From contig NC_079492.1 of the NCBI RefSeq assembly GCF_020520425.1, forward strand, positions 138,636,361-138,700,360: a stretch of DNA of 64,000 nt, given 5' to 3'. Below are positions 53,797 to 64,000 of the stretch, piece by piece. Both the position numbers and the translations under genes were made by a program. Source of the DNA: Spinacia oleracea. Its lineage: Eukaryota; Streptophyta; Magnoliopsida; Caryophyllales; Amaranthaceae. How positions within the stretch are numbered: position 1 is the stretch's first letter; the number at the start of each line of letters is the position of its first letter. The notes beneath the pieces were generated by a model. That model worked only from the letters and a program-made list of their open reading frames with translations. It was not told where the DNA came from and did no database searches.

Positions 53797-56700
53797 ATGG
53801 CTGCCAATCATCATCAACAATTATTGGAAGAGAAATCATCATCATCAACAAGCTTTGGTTATTCAGATGTTCATCATAATCATCATCATCATTTAGGAGT
53901 TAGCCATCTTCAAAACTTTGATTCGAACCCAGAAATATACAACTTAGCAAGTGGTATAGAAATGATAGGGTTTCAACCAAAACCTCATAATTTAATGGTT
54001 GCAGTACAACAAGAACAGCAACATCAACAAGAAATGGGATTTATGGATGATTCTTCAAGTTTAAGGCCATGTGTTTTCCCTTGTGAAGGAAATGAGAGGC
54101 CAAGTCAAGGCTTATCACTTTCTCTCTCCTCTTCGAATCCCTCCACTATTAGCCTTCAATCCTTTGAGTTAAGACATAATCTCCATCTTAATCATCCTCA
54201 AAGATTCGATCTTTCTTCCCCGGAGAAGTCTCATTCTTTTCATCATCTTCAACAACAACAACAACATCAACCATCTAGTGGTAGTGGTAGTGGTAGTGGT
54301 AGTGGTAGTATGAGTATACAGTTTGAGATGATGAGAAACTCAAAGTACATGGGTCCCACTCAAGAGCTTCTGAATGAGTTCTGCAACCTTGGAACAAAGC
54401 AACAGGATGATGATGATGATTTACAAAGGAAAAAGCAACAGTCATCTGAGAAGAAGAAGAAGAACAAAGAGCAATGGGAATTCGAAGAAGAAGGACGGGA
54501 CGACGATGGTGATCGTAATAGTAACCAGAATAATAATGCGAGTACAAGTTCGAATGTGAACTCATCGTTGTATGGTGTTAGTCTCTTGGAATTACAGAAG
54601 AGGAAGACAAAGTTGCTTGGCATGTTGGAAAAGGTATATTATATTATATTTTACTTCTTTTTTATTAAACTTGTTATTATTTCATGCCTATAAAAATACT
54701 TTAAAATCTACTTCCTTTTTGTTTATTTATCATAATTTTGCTTTCACAAACAGCAAAAAAATTGCTAATTAATTGTAGAAAGAGAGGAAAAGAGATGATC
54801 TTTTGATCTAACTAACTAAAATTGGTTGAGTTTATTTTGTGGGTCATCAAAAAGAAACACAAAAAAAAGGAAAACTTTGAACTAATTAGGCGACTAGAAA
54901 GCCCTTGCCATTAAATGCTCAAAATCATATGGTGTGGGTGTGACAATTCAGGGACTTCATAAAATTTTCTTTCCTTAATTTTCTGATCTGATGGAAGTGA
55001 TTTTTAATTACTACTTTGCAATAATCTTATGAATGTTTTTATCCCCCTATTTTCATGGGGGTTGATTTGTTTTTTGTTAATAGTTGGACAGAGGGTACAA
55101 GCACTACTGTGAACAAATGAAGGGAGTTGTGTGTTCATTTGAGGCAGTAGCCGGTCCGGGCGCGGCGAATGTGTACTCTGCCTTAGCCTCAAGGGCAATG
55201 TCAAGACATTTCAGGTGTTTAAGAGACACAATTTTGACTCAAATTAAGGACACCAAGAAAGCAATGGGTGAAAAAGATAATGCAAATAATGCAACAATTC
55301 TTGGTACAACAAGGGGTGAAACTCCAAGACTTAGGCTTTTAGACCAAAATTTGAGGCAACAAAGAGCTTATCAACAAATGACCTTAATGGAAACTCATCC
55401 ATGGAGGCCTCAAAGAGGCTTGCCTGAACGCTCCGTTTCGGTCCTTCGTGCTTGGCTCTTTGAACATTTCCTCCATCCGTACGTCTTCTCTTTCTCCATC
55501 TCACTCTATTATCGACCATAGTCCTTTCTGTCTGTTCATCTGTCTGTCTGCCTGTCTATTTGTACTTCTAGCCCTTTAGAATCTTGGCTAGTACATGTAC
55601 TATCGACTTTCGTGTCGTGGGTAGGTTGACAAAAACATGAGAAGTTTCATCCATGGTTGGAGTATCAAACTTTACTCGAAAATGGTATAGCATGATGTGT
55701 CCAACACTCTAGCTAGAAATGCCAATATTAGCTCAATCATTCTAGTTTTTACAAGAAACCACCACATGCTTTTGTTAGTTTTTATGCCTCAAATTGTGTT
55801 TCTTTTTTCTCTTTTGCAAGATTCCAATGAACCGAGTTTGCTTTGGTCTTATACTTATTTGATCGTTTTTGTCATGTTTTCATCAATCATATAAGTTTGA
55901 GGTCCCGTTTTCCTTTCTACTATGCCACTCAAAGAACCATACAAAAATTCCACTACAAAAAAGTATCAATCTAAGTAGCTAAAGTGACACAAAATTCTCA
56001 TGGAATCAAATTCGCGGCATGGAACTTGAACTCACGTTTTATCCATATATGAATCTTCCCCTTCTCAGGTACCCAAGCGACGTTGATAAGCATATCTTAG
56101 CCCGCCAAACTGGTCTTACAAGAGGACAGGTAAGCAACCAAGATTCTTGGACTATATATATATATTTTTCCCCTTACATTATCCATAAAATATAACTTAG
56201 CTTGTACAATTAATCTTCTTAGAAGTCATAATAAGACACTTTAGCTTAGTCATGATGCTACATTGATATATAATTGTTCTTATTAGTCAACAAAAGATGC
56301 ATTTTAATTGGTGATTAAGTGTTTGGTATAGGCTAATAATTTGATTAAGTATTCGTGTAGGTGTCTAATTGGTTTATTAATGCAAGAGTGAGACTATGGA
56401 AGCCAATGGTGGAACAAATGTATGTAGAGGAGACCAAAGAGGAGCAAGACAACAACATGGGGTCCTCCTCAGACGGTACCGAACAACCACCAGCTACTGA
56501 TCATCTTACTAGCCTTATTCAAGATCAAAAACCGGATCCTGATCAGCTCATTCGGATTGACCCGGATTCACTCTCATCCATCGTCAATAACACCACTACT
56601 GCCACCGCCACCGCCACCGCCACCTCCACCTCGAGTAGGAATTTATATTTACAGCAGAGTGGCCAATTCATTGGTAATAGGGTTGAGGGTTTTGGTTCAG

Positions 56701-57086
56701 TGGATCACTTGGATTTCCCATCTTCCTCATCGTACAATCAACAGCACCATGCAGCAGCTTATGGGAGTACTAATCAAAATGACAATAGTACCCTTCACCA
56801 AGGGTTTGGTGGTGGGAATGGTGGGGGCAACAATGTGTCATTAACATTAGGGTTGCAACAACATGGTGGTAATGGTAATGGTGTTAGCTTAGCATTTTCG
56901 CCCGCGTCGCAGCCAACGGCTTCTTCTCTGTTCTACCCTAGAGATCATCATCATCATCATCATCATCAAATTGATGATTGTGAACCAGTTCATCAGTACT
57001 CACTCTTGGATGGAGATCATCAAGGGCAGAATAATTTGCCTTACAGGAACTTAATGGGTGCACAAGTACTCCATGATTTCGGCTAA
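53797..57086 (+). CDS. BEL1: BEL1 homeodomain transcription factor
   Basis: Four exons: 53797-54633, 55084-55478, 56069-56129 and 56361-57086, all with GT-AG introns; 672 residues (Arabidopsis BEL1 is 611). N-terminal His/Gln/Ser-rich region; [20 protein letters not shown] near residue 105; a Ser-Gly repeat near 165-172; SKY box near 181 ([18 protein letters not shown]); BELL domain about 265-335 ([40 protein letters not shown]); three-residue-extended TALE homeodomain about 388-450 ([44 protein letters not shown]); [19 protein letters not shown] after it; ZIBEL motif near 590 (VSLTLGLQQ); and a C-terminus [17 protein letters not shown] that is diagnostic for BEL1 over other BELL proteins. 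BEL1 acts in the nucleus with KNOX partners and specifies ovule integument identity. The two internal exons split the homeodomain. Confidence 0.95.
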
Positions 57087-59524
57087 TTTTCGATGATTAA
57101 TTATGATACATTGAGTCATCGATCATCCAAATTAAATCCCATGGTAATTCCATCGATCAATATATGGACGTACTAATGCATATTTTGAGGATTTAATTAC
57201 TTAGTTTGTAAGGAACTTAATTATACAAAGTAGGTTGTTAGGTTAGGTACTAATTAAGCTAGAATTGAAGTGATCAATTTAAACAAGTACTTCTATATAT
57301 TATTATCTATAATAGTACTCCATGATTAATTGATTCATGCATATATATAGCTAAACAATGGGACGTGGGACTAATTGGGATTTGGGAGTGACCATCAAAT
57401 ATATTGTGGGCGCATGTCAAAATGTGTTGAACTTGTTTTTTTTGTTTTGTTTTGGTGGGGGGCTATACTTTGTATTTGAAATTCTTAGGTGGTTTAGGGG
57501 CATCAAACATCAAGCTAGACATACTACGTACTTAATTATTACATTGTACTCGATCCATAGTTGGTTTCTTTTGTTGTAATTGTATTTTATGTGTTTTTTG
57601 GGTTCCTGAGAATTATATAAATTCTGAGTCCGCCATTTTAAGTGGTGTGGTTAAGGTGAATTGGTAAAATTTGCACCCGATTTTGGAAAGAATCTGCTAT
57701 GAAATTTGCTTTAAAACTGTTATGGTGTATTCATTGTCTTTTGCCTCCCACCCAAAAAAAAAAAAGAAAAACAAAAACCCTTAGTCTGAAGGAACTTTAG
57801 ACGGGGCCACAATAGGTGATTGAACCACTTGTGGTTCATAAGATGGATATATCGCAACTAAGATGAGGGCCTTATCTACAGATAAACTTTCATAATAAAG
57901 CCACTTACTTTGTAATTTGATTGGTGATCTTAATTTTCAAAGATTAAAGCCAACCAAAATTCTACATATGATGTGCAATTTTCTGGGTAGATGGGACTCT
58001 ACTAATGACGATCCGTACAAAACTGCTTACGTGTATAATCATCTAACATTATTTGTTACTTACTAGTACTTCCTATCGAACAAGTCGTTAATCAGTTAAT
58101 GAATTGGATAATTGATCAGGTTTTGAGCCCTCGCTTCAGCTATATTAAAGCTACACATTAATTACTGACTTGAACAAATGATTTGGAGTACTATGGACGA
58201 AGGGTATCGACCAAGCCATAAATGAATTGCTCCGTATAGGCTTCACATTTTTAGTTCGTATGGAAATGGTTGGTGTATTCTGGCCAACACGGAGTTTAAT
58301 GATGCGAGTTGATTTGATTAAACCATTGTAAAAAAAGATAGTGGAGTATTAAAGTAGTTGAAAAAAAAAAAAGACGAGGAATAAATTATAAAATATTACT
58401 AGTGAGGTCTTTGGTGTAATAATATACCAAGTATAATACAATAAGGGAAATTTTTCCATAAATAGAAAGTGCATTACTCATTAAAATACGGTCGATTAAG
58501 GAAAGTGCGTCAATTATTTCTATACAGAGGGCATGAAATTTACAAGAGATCATAGTATTTGTTACAAATTGTGTCTACTGGTTAATTAGGGGGCGTCATC
58601 TTCACCTTAAATAAAAAAGAAAAAAAAAGGTGTAGGTCCAATAAGTTCAAAAAAGTTCCAATAAGTTATAAGTTCAACTTCCGTTCAGATAAGTTGAAGA
58701 GAATACAACATTAGCGGAAAGTAGAAACAACTTCTTGCTCAACTTATAAATACTCGAGGATGAACGAGACAATTATTCAAGGGTCTGAGTTGAAAGATTA
58801 TGTTGTTTTTTCGTGTTAATTGATCACAGGCTACAATATAATGAGCCAACGAGTTATGCTCAATTCTTATAGCTAGCATCATAGAGTAAGTATTGAAGTT
58901 GTATCCCCTAAAAAAAAGTATTGAAGTTGTATGAAGGTAGAACGTGGATCAAAGACGCTGTTCGTTCAAGAGAAAGGAAGCATCCGAGATTGGAATAATA
59001 AAACCTCAAACTTGGTGTTTTTCTTCATAAATTTGCATTCTCGCCTATACCACTCCCCAAATAGTAATAAATGATAATGGAATTTTATGAAGAAAAAGAG
59101 ATAGTTTTGAGTAAACTAGCATTATACATGAAAATGGATATTGATTTCCTTTACAAATTTACACACAAATTCATTCTCATTGTCTCATTGACACCATTTA
59201 TGACCAAACGGGCAGTAAAAGTAGTTGTTAATTTACAAGCAAGCATTTCATTTATAATTATGGAATCGGAAAACAAAACAAAATACTTCGTAATTTCGTA
59301 TGCTGTTTGAGAAGAAACACAAGAATTCATATTTCTGGAATTTAATACTTAGTATATCATACTTATGTGGGAAGAGAATAATTTAAATTCAACTGCTAGG
59401 TGCAGCAATGTCATTGATTTGGAGGTTAATTCACCAGCAATTCAAGCAAGTGAAGTGATCACTATGCAAATAATATTTGGCACTATTCCAACTAGTGTTA
59501 CGACTTCAGTTGCAACAGTTTTTG
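57087..59524. other. 3' flank of BEL1 and intergenic DNA
   Basis: The first few hundred bases are probably BEL1 3' untranslated sequence. The 73-residue frame at 57358-57579 is not supported. Repeated AATAAGTT(C/A) phrases at 58635-58720 resemble the MITE-like segment at 61585-61790. No other gene seen. Confidence 0.45.
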
Positions 59525-60985
59525 CAGTTCCAAAAGTTGCACTAATCTAATGAGTAGTGACGAATGTCTAAAAAATTATTTTACATTATCAGTTGCAAGA
59601 GGAATATATAATGCCTTGCCTTTGCAAAATTGGACAAAGACCATCAACTTTAGGAACTAATGAAGCAAAGCATGGGATGTCAAGAGAACACCTGCACAGC
59701 ACAAGAAGGAGAATATCTGCAAATCATAGGATGTCAAAAGAAGTATATCACCCAGTCTCTTCAAGTGGTCGGGGTCAAACAATACAAATTGCGAGATATA
59801 TAGAACAGCAAGTATTACCTAGCAAACTGTGTCCTGTAATTTTCTCAATCATATATAAAACAAATCAGCAGAGAAAATGACAAGAAATTGTCACAAATGC
59901 CATCATTGGAAGTGGGGATGTCAATGGAAAAGCTAATAGATGCTACTTTGGTCCACTTTCCAAAAAAGGCAAAACAAAGGAGGAAAAAGAAGCAGATTCA
60001 AAGGTAATGTAGTGCTAGCACCTCACAAAAACTAGAAACCTATTACAATCTCAGTTTGATTAACAGAAGAAGGGGCGCGGGGGATTCTTCTGACTGCTAA
60101 ATAAGACAGCTTGATTAACTCACATTGGTCATCAAGCTCCAAGCTCAGCAAAAAAATCCTCCTTTGTACTAAAAGATTCAGTTCCCGCAGCCCATTCAAC
60201 ACCATTATGGCTTGCATGCAGATGTTCAGGAATCAGGAGCGAAGCTGAAAAGAAGAAGTGCAACAATGGCCCTCAAGGTTACTACTCCTCTGATTACAAG
60301 CAGGAGGTGCACCAGGCAGCTTTGTGTGCGCTGCCCCAAGCTGAGAACCACAACATTGGGGAGCAACCACTCTTCTGGCCACCACGGACATGCCAGCCAT
60401 GGCTCTGCCCACAACGGTCATGCCATTCATGGCTCTGGCTACAATGGTCATGCCATCCATGGCTTTGGATACCACGGCCATATCAGCCACGGCTCTGGCA
60501 ATCAAGGACAGATTAGCCATGGTTCAGGTCACCCCGGCCATGCCAACCAAATCTCCGTCCAATGCGGCTATGCCACTGCCAACCATAGCTCTGGCTAACA
60601 TGGCTCTACCTACCATGGAATCAACCAGCATGACTCTGCCCACCATGGCGCTACCCACCACCACTCTTCACACCATGCAAGCTGCGAAGAGAAGAAAGAA
60701 GAATACAATATCTGCAAATCAGGACACAATAAAGGTGAGAAGAAGATCAAGAAGAAATCGTCCAAGAAGTGCAGTGATGACAGCAGTGACAGGGAGAGCG
60801 ACAAAGGCAAGTATTTGATCAACTTGTTTCAAACAAAATACAAAAATTTCTAAACTAATAACTAGATGTGCTTATATCGTTTTTCTCTTGCTTACAGAAG
60901 TGCTAAATAAGCAGAACTCAGCAGCTGACACCAGATAACACAAGACCAGAAACTGGAGATTAGATACTGCTGATAAAATTAGTTA
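59525..60985 (+). repeat. left copy of a segmental tandem duplication
   Basis: Aligns with 62412-64000 over its whole length with many small differences and indels. Shared landmarks include GCAAAGCATGGGATGT (59665 and 62566), TGGCTTGCATGCAGATGT/TGGCTTGTATGCAGATGT (60208 and 63115) and AGAAGTGCTAAATAAGCAG (60896 and 63914). The offset is about 2.9-3.0 kb. It contains the pseudogene at 60207-60906. Confidence 0.9.
60207..60906 (+). pseudogene. broken copy of the His/Gly-repeat gene
   Basis: Homologous to the intact gene at 63114-63924. The ATG at 60207 reads MACMQM like its partner, but a 7-base insertion (AATCAGG, itself a local duplication) after codon 8 shifts the frame into TGA at 60246-60248. 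A second slip near 60360 (GGGGAGC) restores the His/Gly frame, which then stops at TAA 60596-60598, where the partner has CAA (Gln). The Lys/Ser/Asp-rich end and the GC-AG intron (donor G|GCAAGT at about 60809, acceptor ending 60897) are still visible. Compared with 63006 the TATA box is degraded to TAAATAAG. Confidence 0.85.
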
Positions 60986-62165
60986 CGCTCAAAATTTTGT
61001 ATTTTCATAAATAATGCCCTACTACTAGCATCGCTGAGGCGCCATTTGGATGACTTTCCAATTTGTGCTACGTCTGTTTTCTATGAATGAATAGTGTATG
61101 TTATGCACTGCTAAAAAATATTGCAGATTTCTCCAAGCAAATGTTTACCAATGAACCAAAACCTATAGACAATTGCCGTCAAACCATGTAGAAAATGGGA
61201 TCATTGTCTAAAATTGTTCATTTAGAGTTTATCACTCTACTCAAAGTACGTAAAAAAGGATTATTGAAATATTGAAGATTGGAGCATAGGCTAAAATTTT
61301 GCATGTTGCAACTACCTTTATTATGTTCAGTTCTCCAAACCCTTTTATTTATACAGAATACAAAATACAGAATTTAAAGCTATTACCGACTATGAGCTGC
61401 CTTTAAAAAAAAAAAGAGTAAGCACAGAGATAGGGATCACATTGAGCATCCCATCAGAATCAGCAGATTCAAGAACTCAAGTGGCGTGAATCTGCACTCT
61501 GAGTTTCAGCAGCTTTAACGGTAAGACATAACTACACCAAGGAGAGTGAAGCCTTAACACACTAGATGAGTTTCAGCACTATTAAGGGTCTGTTTGTTTC
61601 AACTTACAATTGGACTTATTTTTATAAGTTTATTTCAGAGAATTTTAGACCAAATAAGTTTTTTCAAGTTCAGACAAAAATAAGTCATTTCAGACAAAAT
61701 AAGTTTTCTCATACAAAATAAGTTCATAAAAAAAAAGTTCAGATAATTTATTTTAGTCAGAGCCTAATAAGCATGTCCAAATAAACCAAGAGTTCCAATA
61801 TCTTGTTTTGTAATAGATTTTGTGTTCAACTGGCCAATTACATGAAACTACTCTTTTAGTTAATTGTCTTGAACTTTTAACTTGATATATCAGGCAATCC
61901 TAATTACATAAATCTATAGCATACCACAGTTGCACATTAAGTAAAGCCTTGTGTCCCTACGGCCCTACGCAATTAAAAGTTGTTGTAATCTATCTTGTTT
62001 CAAAAATAAGGAGTAACCAAACAAAAAACCTACTCACGAGAACACTTAATATATATGCCTTCCCCTTGAAGAAAGAAAATGAAATACAAAATTGTATGAA
62101 GTTGAAAATATAAGCAGTTTCAATGCCGGTATTACTGTTTATCTATGTAGTAATCATGTACTTCA
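60986..62165. other. spacer between the duplicated units
   Basis: No gene. At 61585-61790 a segment with GGGTCTGTTTGTTTCAACTT at one end, AATAAACC at the other and repeated AAATAAGTTTT/AAAATAAGTTC inside looks like a small hAT- or Tourist-type MITE without clear boundaries. Confidence 0.45.
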
Positions 62166-62405
62166 CTTCTTCCGTTTCTTTTTATTTACAATACTTGAAA
62201 TTTCACGTTTGCAAATGCATAACTTGAACAATTAATATCTTTATTAAAAAAGTTAACATTCGCAAAATATACATCAAGACGAATCTAACAAGATCCCACA
62301 TGAATATATATATTTCCTTAAGTATAAATCATCAAAGATAACCAAAGTAGAGTATGTGAATAGTGTATAAATCAAAGCGTTGCAGATAAAAAGAAACGGA
62401 GGCAG
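62166..62405. mobile_element. Stowaway-like MITE at the duplication boundary
   Basis: Left end CTTCTTCCGTTTCTTTTTAT; right end ATAAAAAGAAACGGAGGCAG followed by TA. The interior GACGAATCTAACAAGATCCC matches the MITE at 18913-19170. It ends less than 10 bases before the right duplicated unit begins. Confidence 0.82.
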
Positions 62406-63005
62406 TACTATTCCAGTTCCAAAAGTTTGCACTATCTAGTGAGTAGTGAGTTAGTGACAAATCTCTAAAACAATTTATATACATTATCATTTGCAAGAAA
62501 AAGTATTATGCCTTACCTTTGTCAAGAGGGACAAAGAACATAAAACTTTAAGAACTGATGCAGCAAAGCATGGGATGTGAAGATAATATCTGCAAAGCAC
62601 AAGAGGGAGAATATTATGGGATGTAAGTAGAAGTAACCTAAGACTCCACTAGTGGTAGGGGATCAAACACTACAAATTGCATAAAATTACATTATGAGTA
62701 ATCAATTCAAAGCCTGACATATAGAGGAACCACCGAACCAGTATTAGTACGTAGCATTGTGCGTCCTGTATTTCTATTTTATTTTCAATCATTCAAAAAA
62801 CAAACAAGCAGAGAAAATAAAGGAATATGGTCACAAATGGCATCATTTGAATTGGGATGCCAATGGAAAACAGAATAGAAACCATTTTTGTCCACTTACC
62901 AAAAAAGGAAAAGATAATACATAACAAAGAACTAAAACGAAGCAGAATCAAAGAATAATGCAAGCATCAGGACAAAAAAGAAGGACGTGGGATTCTTCTG
63001 ATTGT

Positions 63006-63012
63006 TATATAA
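63006..63012 (+). promoter_or_regulatory. TATA box of the His/Gly-repeat gene
   Basis: TATATAA, about 105 bases before the ATG at 63114, in a non-coding leader that also contains CTCATCAAGCTACAAGCTCAG-type sequence. It lies downstream of the in-frame ATG at 62958, which argues against that earlier ATG being the start. Confidence 0.65.
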
Positions 63013-63113
63013 GACAGCTTTATCATCTCACATTTCTCATCAAGCTACAAGCTCAGAAAAAAATCCCCCTTTGCACTAAAAACTCAAGTGCCCACAGCCC
63101 ACTCACCACCATC

Positions 63114-63924
63114 ATGGCTTGTATGCAGATGTCCAGGAGCGAAGCCGAAAGGATGAAGTGCAACAATGGCTCTCAAGGTTACTGCTCGTCTGATTACAAG
63201 CAAGAGGTGCACCAAGCAGCTGGGTGTGCAGTGCCCCAAGCTGGGAACCACAGCATTGCAAGCAAAGCTGGATGTGCAGCTAACCAAGTTGGGCACAACA
63301 TGGGAGCTGGATGTGCAGCTAACCAAGTTGGGCACAACATGGGAGGCAACCACTCTTCTGGTGGCCACGGCCATGCCATTCATGGCTCTGGACACCACGG
63401 CCACTCCAGCCATGGCTCTGGCCACAATGGTCATGCCATCCATGGCTCTGGCAACCACGGCCATGTCAGTCATGGCTCTGGCAACCACGGCCATGTCAGC
63501 CATGGCTCTGAAAACCATGGACATGTTAGTCATGGCTCTGACCACCTCAGCCATGCCAACCATAGCTCTGCCCAACATGGCTGTGCCACTGCCAACCATA
63601 ACTCTGGCCAACATGGAATCAACCACCACAACTCTGCCCACCACGGTGCTACCCACCACCACTCTTCACACCATGCAAGCTGCGAAGAGAAGAAAGAAGA
63701 ACACAAAGTCTATAAATCAGGACACAATAAGGGTGAGAAGATCAAGAAAAAATCGTCCAAGAAGTGCAGTGATGACAGCAGTGACAGCGAGAGTGACAAT
63801 GAAGGGCATGGGAAGGCAAGTATTTGATTAACTTGTTTCAAACATAATACAAAACATTCTAAACCTTTATTTCTAATAACTAGATGTGCTTATATCTTTT
63901 TTCTCTTGCTTACAGAAGTGCTAA
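63114..63924 (+). CDS. histidine/glycine-repeat protein, unrecognised family
   Basis: Exon 1 63114-63815, GC-AG intron 63816-63915 (AAG|GCAAGT ... TTACAG), exon 2 63916-63924 (AAG TGC TAA); 236 residues ending Lys-Cys. If the intron were retained the protein would end KASI. The start at 63114 is preferred over in-frame 62958 because a TATA box lies between them. The N-terminus is MACMQMSRSEAERMKCNNGS with several Cys; a 13-residue unit AGCAANQVGHNMG is repeated twice; then about seven 10-residue units of the form HGHxxHGSGN; then a His-rich tail (NHHNSAHHGATHHHSSHH) and a charged end with a Lys run and SDDSSDSESDNE, a likely CK2-type phosphorylation stretch. No signal peptide is apparent. Composition suggests a hydrophilic, metal-binding or stress-protective (dehydrin-like) protein, but the dehydrin K-segment is absent. 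I do not recognise the family. Confidence 0.75.
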
Positions 63925-64000
63925 ATAAGCAGAACTCAGCAGCTGACACCAGATCACACAAGACCAGAAACTGGAGATTAGATACTGCTGATAAAATTAT

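Larger units (their letters stand above)
62412..64000 (+). repeat. right copy of the segmental tandem duplication
   Basis: See the left copy at 59525-60985. Homology still continues at the window edge (GATACTGCTGATAAAATTA in both), so the true end is beyond 64000. Confidence 0.9.

Noticed and set aside
57358-57579. 73-codon ORF downstream of BEL1
   Set aside because: Located in the probable 3' untranslated/flanking region, low-complexity hydrophobic sequence, no supporting context.
60390-60818. 142-codon ORF in the left His/Gly copy
   Set aside because: Another frame of the same repeat (Met/Ala/Thr/Pro-rich); the homologous coding frame is the His/Gly one and is broken.
63084-63662. 192-codon antisense ORF over the His/Gly-repeat gene
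   Set aside because: It mirrors the 30-base coding repeat (Met/Val/Ala-rich), so its openness follows from the sense repeat; no promoter or start context.
1-64000. CRISPR arrays, rRNA genes, intact tRNA genes, bacterial operons
   Set aside because: None present; the tandem repeats found are transposon- or microsatellite-derived and the tRNA-like boxes belong to SINEs.

Overview
This window is nuclear DNA from a flowering plant, a core eudicot. It is AT-rich, its genes carry introns, and most of its length is transposon sequence. The dispersed repeats (Stowaway-type MITEs ending in CTCCCTCCGT, tRNA-derived SINEs, a TIR element ending in a GGCGGTCTT hairpin) have the flavour of Caryophyllales/Amaranthaceae genomes such as beet, spinach or quinoa; that placement is inference. 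There are no prokaryotic features, rRNA genes or CRISPR arrays.

Layout. 1-7308: minus-strand Ty1/copia retrotransposon cut by the left edge, with a complete 1.4-kb 5' LTR, inserted beside an older copia relic (7309-8060). 9272-9441: SINE. 9830-12525: two-exon BTB/POZ gene whose intron holds a duplicated, decayed copy of the exon-2 start. 14.4-22.2 kb: dense small transposons: a Tourist-like element inside a Stowaway-like MITE, two neighbouring Helitron-like elements, two more MITEs, and a 2.6-kb Mutator-like element with gene-like fragments and short tandem repeats. 22.6-29.2 kb: a three-coding-exon gene for a 1318-residue RS/RG-rich nuclear-type protein with a long 5' leader. 32.4-33.6 kb: MITE and hAT-like repeats with a triplicated junction. 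34.8-40.2 kb: a 4.9-kb Ale/Retrofit-like copia element with nearly identical 162-bp LTRs and 5-bp target duplication, sitting inside an older open reading frame. 41.3-43.9 kb: one hAT-like element nested in another, followed by a 0.5-kb tandem duplication with a CACTA-end fragment at the junction. 44-52.2 kb: gene-poor, with SINEs, MITEs and microsatellites. 53.8-57.1 kb: a four-exon BEL1 gene (TALE homeodomain). 59.5-64 kb: a direct segmental duplication carrying a His/Gly-repeat gene; the left copy is a pseudogene and the right copy looks intact.

The three well-supported host genes (BTB/POZ, RS/RG-rich protein, BEL1) are all on the plus strand and have no evident functional link. BEL1 is a developmental regulator of ovule integuments; the BTB protein is probably a protein-interaction adaptor; the RS/RG protein is probably RNA-associated. 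The least familiar item is the duplicated His/Gly-repeat gene with its conserved GC-AG terminal intron.
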